Shown piece by piece: positions 24,969-33,110 of a DNA stretch of 64,000 nt. Source of the stretch: Chloroflexota bacterium (GTDB taxonomy: Bacteria > Chloroflexota > Anaerolineae > Anaerolineales > Villigracilaceae); assembly GCA_016235445.1 (NCBI GenBank), contig JACRLB010000046.1, positions 17,446 through 81,445 on the forward strand. The letters are read 5' to 3'. Position 1 is the stretch's first letter, and every line of letters begins with the position of its first letter. The notes beneath the pieces are model-generated. The model searched no databases. It was not told the origin of the DNA and was given only the letters and a program-made list of their open reading frames with translations. A program made the position numbers and the translations under genes.

Positions 24969-26156
24969 ATGGAATTTGAACAAATCGTCAAGCGGCTCGA
25001 TTTTTTGGAAAAACAACAACGCGAAAACAAGGAAACCCTTGGCGCGTTAAGCGAACGCCTGACCTCCTTTGAAGCGTCGGTCAATGTCGTATCCAAACAG
25101 ATCAAAACGATCAGCAAACAGGTGACCGATATTGCCCCCGCCACCAAACGCGTGGAGCAGTTCGAAACCATGCTGACCCGACAGCGCAACGACATCGTCA
25201 AGTTGATCGAGGAAAACGAGAAAACCCGCACAAAAGCGGAAAAGGATACAGACAAACGAGTCCAGGCCGAATTTACCGAGATCAACAAAACGCTCACTCA
25301 GTTGAAAACAGCCACCAATTTAACCGAGATCAAAAAACAACTCAAGGAACGCTCGGACGAAATCCAGCGCGTGCTCAACAACGTCAGCGATCTCAAGACA
25401 CGCGTGGAGGATGCCAAACGCTCCAACGAAGATGTTCAACACGCCCTGAAAGCATCGGAAGAAACCCGCAAGAACGACCTGAAACGGGTTGCCGATGTTC
25501 AAGGTGAATTGACCTCCCTCCGCAAACGCCTGGACGAAAACCGCGAAAAGACCACCATCACCGCCGACAGCATTCGCAATGTTGAAAACCGTTTTACAGA
25601 ATTGATCGCCTCCGAGTTGGAACGCAAGCAAACCCAGACCGCTTTTATCGAACAGCAGGCCATTGCCCAAATTGACCGTGACCGCGCCTGGAAGGAATGG
25701 AAGGAAAAATACGAAGCCTTCCAAAAGGAAGCCGAAAGCCTCGATACCCACGTTCAAAAATTGGATGAAGCCCTGCGCGGCGCGAAAAAAGCCCAGGAAA
25801 CCTACCTCGAACTCAACACCAAACTCGAACGCCGCATCAGCGAAGTGACCGAAATGCAGCGCCTCGCCGAAGACCGCTTGAGACAGGAATGGGTCAGCTT
25901 CAAAGCCGACGATCAAAAACGCTGGACGGGGTACAGCCTGTCCTCCGAAGAAGCCTTCCGCGATATTCGCAAAGAAGTTCAAAAATATGAAAGCCGCATT
26001 ACAACCTTGAACGACGCCGCCCAGGTTCTGCAAGACCAAATGCACCAGACAGCCGACACAACCGAAAAACAATTGCAGGAAATGATAAACGTGGTGCATG
26101 AATGGATGACATCCTACCAGCGCATCATGGGGCATGGGAAGAAGACGAAGAAGTGA
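24969..26156 (+). CDS. Long coiled-coil protein, cytoplasmic
   Basis: I do not recognise a named family. The 395-residue chain is almost continuous coiled coil, Lys/Glu/Gln-rich, with no signal peptide or membrane helix. It begins IVKRLDFLEKQQRENKETL and carries repeated heptads through residue 370. A structural or scaffolding role (SMC-like arm without ATPase heads, or tropomyosin-like rod) is possible but unproven. ATG at 24969 follows GGAG by six bases. It is monocistronic and followed by a hairpin with a U-tract. Confidence 0.7.
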   Translation: MEFEQIVKRLDFLEKQQRENKETLGALSERLTSFEASVNVVSKQIKTISKQVTDIAPATKRVEQFETMLTRQRNDIVKLIEENEKTRTKAEKDTDKRVQAEFTEINKTLTQLKTATNLTEIKKQLKERSDEIQRVLNNVSDLKTRVEDAKRSNEDVQHALKASEETRKNDLKRVADVQGELTSLRKRLDENREKTTITADSIRNVENRFTELIASELERKQTQTAFIEQQAIAQIDRDRAWKEWKEKYEAFQKEAESLDTHVQKLDEALRGAKKAQETYLELNTKLERRISEVTEMQRLAEDRLRQEWVSFKADDQKRWTGYSLSSEEAFRDIRKEVQKYESRITTLNDAAQVLQDQMHQTADTTEKQLQEMINVVHEWMTSYQRIMGHGKKTKK

Positions 26157-26178
26157 GCAGTGAATAGTTATCAGTGAA

Positions 26179-26214
26179 CAGTGGAGATCGTGATGATTTC
26201 CACTGTTTTATTTT
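26179..26214 (+). terminator. Terminator after the coiled-coil gene, built from repeat DNA
   Basis: CAGTGGA (26179-26185) pairs with TCCACTG (26199-26205), then TTTTATTTT. It is embedded in the CAGTGAACAGTG word family, suggesting a repeat has become the terminator. Confidence 0.65.
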
Positions 26215-26243
26215 CGGTAGTGGCGCGGAATAACTGATGATGA

Positions 26244-26447
26244 TATTGTAGAGATAACTTTAGTCGTCTTTTCACGGCAAAAAGCGACTGAAGTCGCTAC
26301 TACAGAAATCTGTCATTTATTTCATCCCACTGTTTTATTTTCAATTTGCTACCGTACATTTTCCTCGTAAAAGACCCTAAAGGTCTTTCTTGCCAATCAG
26401 GAATTTGCGAAGGGAATGGAGACCTTTAGGGTTTGGATGTACGGTAG
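26244..26447. repeat. Two repeats in the 320-base gap before selB
   Basis: The first (26250-26302) is the ACTTTAGTCGTC / GCGACTGAAGTCGC hairpin, a copy of 17824-17873. The second (26349-26447) has inverted ends CTACCGTACAT and ATGTACGGTAG enclosing the AGACCCTAAAGGTCT / AGACCTTTAGGGT arms. Nothing coding is seen in 26157-26478. Confidence 0.75.
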
Positions 26448-26466
26448 AGAAATTTACAAAGTGTGG

Positions 26467-26472
26467 TTAAAT
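26467..26472 (+). promoter_or_regulatory. -10 box of a probable leaderless promoter (selB)
   Basis: TTAAAT, six bases, then ATG at 26479. No Shine-Dalgarno precedes the start. The -10 match is weaker than at 470 or 50673. Confidence 0.4.
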
Positions 26473-26478
26473 TGAGGC

Positions 26479-28374
26479 ATGAGAGTCATCGGCACAGCAG
26501 GCCATGTAGACCACGGCAAATCCACATTAATTGAAGCGCTCACGGGTTCGCATCCCGACCGCCTCAAAGAAGAGCAAGCCCGCGAGATGACCATCGAACT
26601 CGGCTTCGGCTGGCTCACCCTCCCAAACGGCGAAGAAGTCGGCATCGTGGATGTGCCCGGCCATCGTGATTTCATCGAGAACATGCTTTCAGGCATCAGC
26701 GGCATAGACGCCGCCCTGCTCGTCATCGCCGCCGATGAAGGCGTGATGCCGCAAACAAAAGAACACCTCGCGATTTTGGATCTCTTGCAGATTCCCGCTG
26801 GATTGATCGTCGTGACAAAAACAGACCTCGCCTCCGACTCAGGGTGGCTTGATCTGCTCGAAGCAGACATTCGCTCCGCTGTGAGCGACACCGCGCTCAA
26901 AGACGCGCCCATCGTTAGAGTCTCTGCCAAAACAAAAACAGGGTTCGACAATCTAATCTCCCATCTCCAATCTCTCCTCCAAGAAAAACCTGCCCGCCTT
27001 GATCTTGGCCGCCCGCGCCTGCCCATTGACCGTGTCTTCAGCATGAGCGGATTCGGCACCGTCGTCACTGGCACACTCAGCGACGGACATCTTTCCATCG
27101 GCGATGAAGTGGAAATTCTACCCAGCGGATTAAAGGGCAGAGTGCGGGGGCTTCAAACCCATAAGAAAAAAGAAGAAAGAGCCTTTCCAGGTTCGCGCAC
27201 GGCAGTCAACATCTCAGGCGTGGACACAGAATCCCTGCGGCGCGGCGATGTGGTCGTTCGACCGAATCAATACCAGTCCACCCGCAGGATCGATGCGCGT
27301 CTTCGTCTGCTCAAAGATATTGACCTGTCCATCAAACATGGCGACGAAGTGAAATTCTTCGTCGGCGCGAGTGAGACAATTGCCACCCTGCGCCTGCTTG
27401 GAAAAGAAGAACTCAACGCTGGCGAAGAAGGCTGGATTCAGCTTGAACTGCGCGAGCCGCTCGTCACCGTGCGCGGTGACCGCTACATCCTGCGGCGTCC
27501 ATCACCCAGTGAAACCCTCGGCGGCGGCGTGGTGATCGACCATCAACCCAAGGGCAGGCATAAACGTTTCGACGAGAGTGTGCTCAAATCTTTGGAATCC
27601 CTTGCGCAAGGCTCGCCCGCCGATGTGCTGTTGGAAGCGGCCATGTCGTTGAACGCCGCATCGTTGAAAGAAATCGTAACCAAATCTCGCTTGGAAGCAT
27701 CCACCACAGAAACGGCAATAAAGGAACTGCTGGGCAGTGGTCAACTTGTGCTTTTGGAAGCGGGCGAACCCAACCCCAAAAGTGACTCGCTTGCCATCGC
27801 CCTCCCCCACTGGAACGATCTGCGCGGGCGGGTTGAAAATACTCTCGATGAGTTTCACAGGCAATTTCGATTAAGACGCGGCATTCCCCGCGAGGAATTG
27901 AAAAGCAGGCTCAAACTCACGCCGCGTATTTTCAACGCCATCATCAACAGGCTGATTGCCGATCACGTGATCACTGATCACTCTCTTTGGATTGCAAAAG
28001 CCGGGCATGAGATTCTCTTCCATGGGGCCGAGCAGGCCAGGGTCGAGGAAATGATGCGAAGGTTTGCGAAGAGTCCATATGCCACACCCAGCGTCAAGGA
28101 ATGCCAGGCCGAGGCTGGCGTGGAAATCGTCAACGCGTTGATCGAAACGGGCAGGCTGATTGCAGTCTCGCAGGATGTCATCTTCCGCAAACAGGATTAT
28201 GATGAGATGGTCGAAAAAATAAAAGCCGCCATTCGACAAAATGGGCAGGTGACGCTTGGCGAAGTGCGCGACATGCTGGATACGACCAGAAAATATATTC
28301 AGGCGTTATTGGAGCATTTGGATTCCATCGGAGTGACCATGCGCGAAGGGGATGCCAGAAAGTTGAGAACATAA
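26479..28374 (+). CDS. selB: Selenocysteine-specific translation elongation factor SelB
   Basis: GTPase that brings selenocysteyl-tRNA to UGA codons marked by a SECIS hairpin. The 631-residue chain has the complete G domain (GHVDHGKS 8-15, DVPGH 58-62, TKTD 113-116), EF-Tu-like domains 2 and 3, and the long C-terminal winged-helix region that binds SECIS RNA (from about 390: EFHRQFRLRRGIPREELKSR and LDTTRKYIQALLEHLD). The length and layout are normal. No selA, selD, tRNA-Sec or selenoprotein is visible in the window, so the rest of the pathway must lie elsewhere. Its stop overlaps the start of the SRAP gene. Confidence 0.93.
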   Translation: MRVIGTAGHVDHGKSTLIEALTGSHPDRLKEEQAREMTIELGFGWLTLPNGEEVGIVDVPGHRDFIENMLSGISGIDAALLVIAADEGVMPQTKEHLAILDLLQIPAGLIVVTKTDLASDSGWLDLLEADIRSAVSDTALKDAPIVRVSAKTKTGFDNLISHLQSLLQEKPARLDLGRPRLPIDRVFSMSGFGTVVTGTLSDGHLSIGDEVEILPSGLKGRVRGLQTHKKKEERAFPGSRTAVNISGVDTESLRRGDVVVRPNQYQSTRRIDARLRLLKDIDLSIKHGDEVKFFVGASETIATLRLLGKEELNAGEEGWIQLELREPLVTVRGDRYILRRPSPSETLGGGVVIDHQPKGRHKRFDESVLKSLESLAQGSPADVLLEAAMSLNAASLKEIVTKSRLEASTTETAIKELLGSGQLVLLEAGEPNPKSDSLAIALPHWNDLRGRVENTLDEFHRQFRLRRGIPREELKSRLKLTPRIFNAIINRLIADHVITDHSLWIAKAGHEILFHGAEQARVEEMMRRFAKSPYATPSVKECQAEAGVEIVNALIETGRLIAVSQDVIFRKQDYDEMVEKIKAAIRQNGQVTLGEVRDMLDTTRKYIQALLEHLDSIGVTMREGDARKLRT

Positions 28375-29045
28375 TGTGCGGACGTTTTACACTTACCGTT
28401 AACCCAGCCGAATTACAAGATGCCTTTGGAGATTTCATTTTTCCAAATCAATTCGCGCCGCGTTTTAATATCGCCCCATCCCAGCCCGTGCTTGCCATCC
28501 CGAACGATGCGAAGAACAAAGCCGATTTTTTTTCATGGGGTTTAATTCCATCCTGGTCCAAAGACCCAACCATCGCAAACCGCCTCATCAACGCGCGCGG
28601 CGAAACCATCGCAGAAAAACCGTCCTTTCGGGGCGGCTTCAAATACAAACGTTGCCTCATCCCCGCCGATGGATTTTACGAATGGAAAGCTCAGGGCGGC
28701 GAAAAAACCAAAGTCCCCTACTTCATCCACATGAAAGACCGCCAGCCTTTCGCCTTCGCAGGCCTGTGGGATGAATGGCGCTCGCCCGACGGCGGCACAC
28801 TGCTCACCTGCACCATCATCACCACCGAACCCAACGAATTGATGGCGACTCTGCACAACCGGATGCCCGTGATTTTAGATCAAAAGGATTACGAGCAATG
28901 GCTGGACGCCGCGCCTCAGACTCCCGAACGCCTGCTCCCGCTCATCAAGCCTTTCCCCGCTGACAAAATGTCCGCCTACGCCGTTTCAACCCTCGTCAAC
29001 AAACCCGGCAATGACCGCCCCGAATGCGTTGTGCCTTTGTCATAA
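28374..29045 (+). CDS. SOS response-associated peptidase (SRAP, YedK/HMCES)
   Basis: Covalently caps abasic sites in single-stranded DNA through its N-terminal cysteine, protecting replication forks. The 223-residue chain has the catalytic Cys2 after the cleaved Met (MCGRFTLT), the conserved Asn-Arg pair in NARGETIAEKPSFR, Glu in DGFYEWK and His in LHNRMPVIL. All key residues are present. The ATG overlaps the selB stop, so translation is coupled to selB. That neighbour has no evident functional link. A hairpin follows. Confidence 0.93.
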   Translation: MCGRFTLTVNPAELQDAFGDFIFPNQFAPRFNIAPSQPVLAIPNDAKNKADFFSWGLIPSWSKDPTIANRLINARGETIAEKPSFRGGFKYKRCLIPADGFYEWKAQGGEKTKVPYFIHMKDRQPFAFAGLWDEWRSPDGGTLLTCTIITTEPNELMATLHNRMPVILDQKDYEQWLDAAPQTPERLLPLIKPFPADKMSAYAVSTLVNKPGNDRPECVVPLS

Positions 29046-29052
29046 TTGATAA

Positions 29053-29088
29053 CTCTGGAGTCCATCAGCAAGCTGATGGACTCCAGAG
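29053..29088. terminator. Perfect 16-base hairpin after the SRAP gene
   Basis: CTCTGGAGTCCATCAG, loop CAAG, CTGATGGACTCCAGAG. A diverged relative (CTGGAGTCGGGCGGCAGGCTG) lies at 41711-41743 after pgeF, so this is a dispersed repeat that may also terminate transcription. No U-tract is present. Confidence 0.6.
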
Positions 29089-29103
29089 TAGTACACAAAA
29101 AAC

Positions 29104-30387
29104 ATGCGCCCACTAAAAAACTGGTTGGTTGTTCACTTCCCCGCCCTTTCCTCGCGTGATTATGTCCTGTTCCTGATCGGTCAATTCGTCTCCGTCATTG
29201 GCACGTGGATGCAGGCCACAGCCCTGCCCTATCTTGCCTATCGCATCTCCGGCCGCCCGCTGGATTTGGGCCTCATCGGATTCTCGAACACCCTGCCCAC
29301 TTTGTTATTTGCGCTTCCTGCGGGCGTGCTCGTCGAACGCTGGGACAAACGCAAAACGGTTATTCTGTTTCAAGCCATCATGTCCATTCAGGCGTTTGGG
29401 CTGGCGTATCTTGCATACACAAATCAAATTCAGATTTGGCATATAGTCACCCTGGCATTTTTCTACGGCTCGGCTGTCGCCGTGGAAGTGACCGCCCGCC
29501 AGGCAATGCTCATCGAACTGGCGGGGCGCGAATCTCTGCCCAGCGCCATCGCCCTGCAAACCACCGCTTTCAACCTTGGGCGTGTGCTTGGTCCGCTCAG
29601 CGCCGCGTGGTTGATCTCTGCCACAGGCAGTGAAGGCAGTGTCTTTTTGGTGAATGGGATCAGTTTCATCTTCGTGATCGCGGGACTGTTTTTGGCGAGG
29701 ACCAGGTTCAAGACCCGCACTGAGCGAAGTCGAAGTCTCGAGAATGAAGCGAATCCATCCCAGGGCATGGGCAGTGAATTCAGGGAAGGGCTTGTCTACA
29801 TCAGGCGCAATGCGGTGGTGTTGTCTGCCATCTTAATGTCTGCTTTGCTGGGATTCTTCGGTATCCCATTGCTTCAACAACTGCCCGCTCTTGCCCGCGA
29901 TGTATTAAGAACTGCGCTGGATACAGAATCCCTGATCGCGGCGCGAACAAGCAGTTTATATACCGCCCAGGGAGTTGGGGCCGTGCTGGCGGCTTTTATG
30001 GTGGCGTATCTCAGCTCGGCAAACAAAAGCAAAATGCTGTTGTGGGGGCAGGCGGCTTTTATTTTCCCGGTCATTGCACTGGGCGTTACAGCAAAAATGA
30101 ATCTTGATTTGGTATTGCTGGCTTTCATCGGCTGGGGAACGGTGACGCAACTGGTGACCATGAATACGATGATCCAGATGCAGGTGCCAAACGATCTGCG
30201 CGGACGGGTATTCAGCATCTACTTTTGGGCATTGCAGGGAGTGGCTCCATTTGGAAGCATTATGATCGGGTGGATCGCGCAAACCTGGAATGTGCAAACC
30301 GCCATCGTAGCAGGCGGGACGATCTGCCTGCTCGGCATCGCATTCGTGAGGCTGATATTTATGCAAAGGAAGCAAACATCGGCTTAA
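29104..30387 (+). CDS. MFS transporter (DHA3-like exporter)
   Basis: Drug or metabolite:proton antiporter of the major facilitator superfamily, related to the EntS/DHA3 group. The 427-residue chain has twelve predicted membrane helices and the loop 2-3 motif VERWDKRKTV. The central cytoplasmic loop carries an in-frame repeat (KTRTERSRSLENEAN, 29714-29749), a place where insertion is easily tolerated. The substrate cannot be inferred. It has no clear Shine-Dalgarno; the repeat hairpin lies just upstream. Confidence 0.85.
   Translation: MRPLKNWLVVHFPALSSRDYVLFLIGQFVSVIGTWMQATALPYLAYRISGRPLDLGLIGFSNTLPTLLFALPAGVLVERWDKRKTVILFQAIMSIQAFGLAYLAYTNQIQIWHIVTLAFFYGSAVAVEVTARQAMLIELAGRESLPSAIALQTTAFNLGRVLGPLSAAWLISATGSEGSVFLVNGISFIFVIAGLFLARTRFKTRTERSRSLENEANPSQGMGSEFREGLVYIRRNAVVLSAILMSALLGFFGIPLLQQLPALARDVLRTALDTESLIAARTSSLYTAQGVGAVLAAFMVAYLSSANKSKMLLWGQAAFIFPVIALGVTAKMNLDLVLLAFIGWGTVTQLVTMNTMIQMQVPNDLRGRVFSIYFWALQGVAPFGSIMIGWIAQTWNVQTAIVAGGTICLLGIAFVRLIFMQRKQTSA
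29714..29749 (+). repeat. In-frame ACTGAGCGAAGTCGAAGTCTCG repeat in the MFS gene
   Basis: Palindromic word family GAGCGAAGTCGAAG, translated as TERSRSLENE in the central cytoplasmic loop. Relatives lie in the synthetase gene (1374) and the MOSC gene (2826). Confidence 0.65.
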
Positions 30388-30438
30388 GGCAGGATAAGTC
30401 TTTCCCTGCCCTGCTTGACTTCGATTTTTTGCCCATGT

Positions 30439-30444
30439 TATGAT
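30439..30444 (+). promoter_or_regulatory. -10 box of a probable leaderless promoter (M23 peptidase)
   Basis: TATGAT followed by seven bases and ATG at 30452. It overlaps two earlier in-frame ATGs (30440, 30443), which are therefore unlikely to be used. Confidence 0.45.
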
Positions 30445-30451
30445 GAAAAAT

Positions 30452-31663
30452 ATGCAAAACAACTTCAAGGAAGATGTTCCGAACCCTGCCGAAAATGGCA
30501 AAAAAAAGGAACAGGCCATGACAGATACTCCCCTGCCGCAACGCGGTTTTCTAAGCCGCTGGATGAGCGGCCTTGTGGATATGGGGCTGGGTGAACCGCT
30601 TTTAAGAATTGGCACAAACCTGCTTTCGATCATTGCGATTGGAATCGTAATTGCGCTCGTGCAGGGGTTTTTCCGTCAGATGGAAAATCCACTTTCAGAA
30701 AACAGCGGGCAGGCGCCAGGTCCAGCCGAGAGCGCGGGTGTGGATTCTATCCCTGCCCCGGGGTTGAACATCCCCATCCTCGATGGAATTTCGCGCTCTG
30801 CCCAAATCCATACCAACATCCCCAGCCGCCCGCGCGAAGAAATCAGCATTTATACAGTGCAGGATGGCGATACGGTTTTTGGCATTGCAGAAAAATTTGG
30901 TTTGGAACCAGAGACGGTTTTGTGGGGGAATTATGAAGTCCTGTTGGACGACCCGCATTCACTGCGGCCCGGGCAGGAGTTGAATATTCTCCCTGTGAAT
31001 GGCGTCTATTGGCAATGGCTGGGCGGGCTGACTTTTGGTTCGTGGGCTGAATTCTACGGTGTGACCGCCGCAGATATTATTGAATTTCCCGGCAACAATA
31101 TTGACGCCAAATCCATTGGTGATTATGAAAATGCAAATATCCCGGTGGAAACGTGGCTCATCATCCCGAACGGCGAAAGGGATTTTGTAAGTTGGAGCGC
31201 CCCGCTCGGTGTGACGCGCGAAAACCCCGCCTCGGCGCGGGTGCTTGGCGCGGGCGCATGTGATCCCGTCAACGGCGGCGCGGTTGGGTACGGGTATTAC
31301 GTCTACCCTACCAACAAGCATTATCTCTCTGGCTTTGATTATTCTGAGAAGACAAATCACTATGGCATCGACCTTGCAGGCAATGAAGGCGAAGGTGTGT
31401 ACGCGGCAGATGCGGGCGTGATCGTCTACGCAGGCTGGAATGATTACGGTTACGGCAATATGATTATGATCGACCACGGCAATGGTTTCCAATCTTTGTA
31501 CGCGCATTTGAACGCCCTCAACGTCGGCTGTGGGCAAAGTGTTGGGCAGGGCGAAGGGATAGGCGCGGTTGGCTCCACGGGCCGTTCCTCCGGGCCGCAT
31601 TTGCATTTCGAGTTGATGGCAGGCGCAAAAGTGAATCCCTGGGATTATTTACCGCCGCCATAA
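30452..31663 (+). CDS. LysM and M23 peptidase (LytM-like cell wall hydrolase)
   Basis: Zinc endopeptidase expected to cut peptidoglycan cross-bridges outside the membrane, or to act as an amidase activator. The 403-residue chain has one N-terminal membrane anchor (about 50-70), a LysM domain (YTVQDGDTVFGIAEKFGL...LRPGQELNILP), a second degenerate LysM-like stretch, and a C-terminal M23 domain with zinc ligands in NHYGIDLA and HLHFE and the Gly-rich strand VGSTGRSSGPHLHF. The catalytic residues are complete. It is monocistronic. It may act on the wall modified by the FemAB products and the L,D-transpeptidase at 44648. Confidence 0.88.
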   Translation: MQNNFKEDVPNPAENGKKKEQAMTDTPLPQRGFLSRWMSGLVDMGLGEPLLRIGTNLLSIIAIGIVIALVQGFFRQMENPLSENSGQAPGPAESAGVDSIPAPGLNIPILDGISRSAQIHTNIPSRPREEISIYTVQDGDTVFGIAEKFGLEPETVLWGNYEVLLDDPHSLRPGQELNILPVNGVYWQWLGGLTFGSWAEFYGVTAADIIEFPGNNIDAKSIGDYENANIPVETWLIIPNGERDFVSWSAPLGVTRENPASARVLGAGACDPVNGGAVGYGYYVYPTNKHYLSGFDYSEKTNHYGIDLAGNEGEGVYAADAGVIVYAGWNDYGYGNMIMIDHGNGFQSLYAHLNALNVGCGQSVGQGEGIGAVGSTGRSSGPHLHFELMAGAKVNPWDYLPPP

Positions 31664-31712
31664 TACTTGTGTATGCAAAGGTTTCAGCATTCCCCTTTTC
31701 CCTCACCCCAAG

Positions 31713-31795
31713 TATGAAGACTTTTCGCCGTGTCGACTCCCCCCTCTCCCTGAGGGACGTGTGCCCGTAAGGGTAGAGGGCAGGGTGAGGGGTTT
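31713..31795. repeat. GC-rich CCCTCACC / GGTGAGGGG repeat
   Basis: CCCTCACCCC at the left and AGGGTGAGGGG at the right, with CCCTCTCCCTGAGGGACGTG and GCCCGTAAGGGTAGAGGG inside. Same family as 15195, 16055 and 33598. Confidence 0.75.
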
Positions 31796-31837
31796 TCACA
31801 GCCCAGCGAACAATCTACCTCCCCCGGTCGCTTTCCT

Positions 31838-31911
31838 GGTCGCATAGTTCAGCTGGTTAGAACATTCGGTTCACATCCGAAAGGTCACAGGTTCGAGTCC
31901 TGTTGCGACCA
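31838..31911 (+). tRNA. tRNA-Val (CAC)
   Basis: Full cloverleaf: acceptor stem GGTCGCA with TGCGACC, D arm GTTC...GAAC, anticodon stem TTCGG with CCGAA around loop TTCACAT (anticodon CAC, decoding GUG), five-base variable loop, T arm ACAGG-TTCGAGT-CCTGT and discriminator A. The length is 74 bases. The CCA end is not encoded. A terminator follows. Confidence 0.97.
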
Positions 31912-31917
31912 CAAAAA

Positions 31918-31941
31918 AACTGCCTTTCGGCAGTTTTTTTT
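31918..31941 (+). terminator. Terminator of tRNA-Val
   Basis: AACTGCC-TTTC-GGCAGTT followed by a run of T. A classic Rho-independent hairpin seven bases after the tRNA. Confidence 0.92.
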
Positions 31942-31948
31942 ATTTTGG

Positions 31949-32091
31949 GAGTGGCTAAAAGAATGGGCTAAAAAAACCTCTCACCACGAATATCACAGAG
32001 TACACAGAGATTTCTAAGAGTTTTTCTCTGTGACCTCCGTGTGCTCCGTGGTTAAATCTTTTGGCAAGCCCACTACATTAGCCACTCCCTT
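31949..32091. repeat. Nested inverted-repeat element, outer arms GGGAGTGGCTAA
   Basis: The outer arms GGGAGTGGCTAA and TTAGCCACTCCC, then inner GGGCTAAA/TTGGCAAGCCC-like arms, surround the core CACCACGAATATCACAGAG ... CTCTGTGACCTCCGTG ... CCGTGGTTAAA. The core is shared with 33463-33595 and 43594-43754; the outer arms are not. Confidence 0.8.
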
Positions 32092-32120
32092 TATTTTCGA
32101 TCTCCCAAAAACCAAACGAA

Positions 32121-32285
32121 TATATACTGTGCGCGGTTACAAACTGCGGTTTTCTGCCGCCGTTTCGCGGGGATAAATCCCCTGCTCAGTACATAAAAGT
32201 CCGCTAAAGCGGACTCACAGTCGACTTCAACGTACTGCCCGCCGAATCTCTGTTGAACAAAAGCGCAGTTCATGACCGCGCCCAA
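32121..32285. repeat. Large dispersed repeat, copy 1 (inverted copy at 47996-48225)
   Basis: Begins TATACTGTGCGCGGTTACAA and ends CAGTTCATGACCGCGCCCA. It contains TTTCGCGGGGATAAATCCCC and AGTCCGCTAAAGCGGACT hairpins. The reverse complement of 48225-47996 follows it closely, apart from a 50-60 base insertion in that copy. Nothing coding is seen in 31942-32423, which otherwise holds the nested repeat at 31949 and an AATTTGCGTTAAAAGG word shared with 48391. Confidence 0.85.
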
Positions 32286-32423
32286 TATAAATGCAAATTT
32301 TTTCGTGTTGTTCGCCCAATTTGCGTAATTTGCGTTAAAAGGTTTCGATCTATTGCACAGAGTCTACACATGAGCCAAATCTCATATTTTCATAAGAATT
32401 CGGTTTCCTGTTGAATTCTCTTT

Positions 32424-32429
32424 TATAAT
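32424..32429 (+). promoter_or_regulatory. -10 box close to the ECF sigma start
   Basis: TATAAT, nine bases, then ATG at 32439. No Shine-Dalgarno and no recognisable -35. The leader would be zero to three bases. Confidence 0.5.
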
Positions 32430-32438
32430 CAACCCACA

Positions 32439-33077
32439 ATGACAACTCGGACAAACGAAAACTGGCTGGCAGACCTGAGAGACACGGGCGAAAACCACAC
32501 CGAAGCATTAAATGACCTGCGCGAAATTATCCAAAAAGGCCTGCCTTACGCGCTCTCCCGCTGGCTCTCCTCCGACGACCCGCTCTTTCAACCGCTTGTC
32601 GAAGAAGTGACCCAGGAAACCCTTTTGCGCGTACTCGACCAACTCGGCACCTTTGAAGGCCGCAGTCTCTTCACCACCTGGGTACACAAAATCGCCATTC
32701 GGATTGCGCTGACCGAACTGCGCCGCAAACGCTGGCGGGACGCCTCCCTCGACGAGTTGACAGAAAACGAAGACGCTCCCCCTCCCCCCGGCCTGCTCGC
32801 TGACCCCCAGGCATCTCCCGAAACCTCAGCAGAACGCAAAGACATGCTCGTCCGCGTCCGGCGCATCCTGGAAGAGGAACTCACTCCAAAACAGCGCGAA
32901 GCCCTCGTTCTGCTCAGCCTTCAAGATGTACCCATGGAAGAAGCCGCCAAACGCATGAAAACCAACCGCAACGCGCTTTACAAACTTCTGCATGATGCCC
33001 GTCTGCGGCTCAAAAGACGCCTCGCCCTCGAAGAACTCACCCCACAGGATTTATTATCCGCCTTCGAACAAAAGTAA
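32439..33077 (+). CDS. ECF-type RNA polymerase sigma factor
   Basis: Group 4 sigma-70 factor. The 212-residue chain has sigma region 2 (EEVTQETLLRVLDQLGTFEG and FTTWVHKIAIRIALTELRRK) and region 4 with a helix-turn-helix (LTPKQREALVLLSLQDVPME, EAAKRMKTNRNALYKLLHDA), with no regions 1 or 3. It is followed 33 bases later by a gene for a small protein with an anti-sigma zinc motif, suggesting a sigma/anti-sigma pair. The stop is followed by an AT-rich inverted repeat, GATTAA-7-TTAATC (33080-33098), that could be an operator or a processing site. Confidence 0.92.
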   Translation: MTTRTNENWLADLRDTGENHTEALNDLREIIQKGLPYALSRWLSSDDPLFQPLVEEVTQETLLRVLDQLGTFEGRSLFTTWVHKIAIRIALTELRRKRWRDASLDELTENEDAPPPPGLLADPQASPETSAERKDMLVRVRRILEEELTPKQREALVLLSLQDVPMEEAAKRMKTNRNALYKLLHDARLRLKRRLALEELTPQDLLSAFEQK

Positions 33078-33110
33078 GATTAATATTTGATTAATCGTCA
33101 CATTTATATA

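Noticed and set aside
27960..28000. GATCACTGATCACT stretch in selB as another in-frame repeat
   Set aside because: It resembles the CACTGATCACTG family, but it is short and the residues (ITDHSLWI) fit the winged-helix domain, so it may be chance.
29053..29088. Hairpin after the SRAP gene as a SECIS element for SelB
   Set aside because: It lies outside any gene, has a fully paired stem with a CAAG loop, and has no upstream in-frame UGA extension; a related hairpin follows pgeF.
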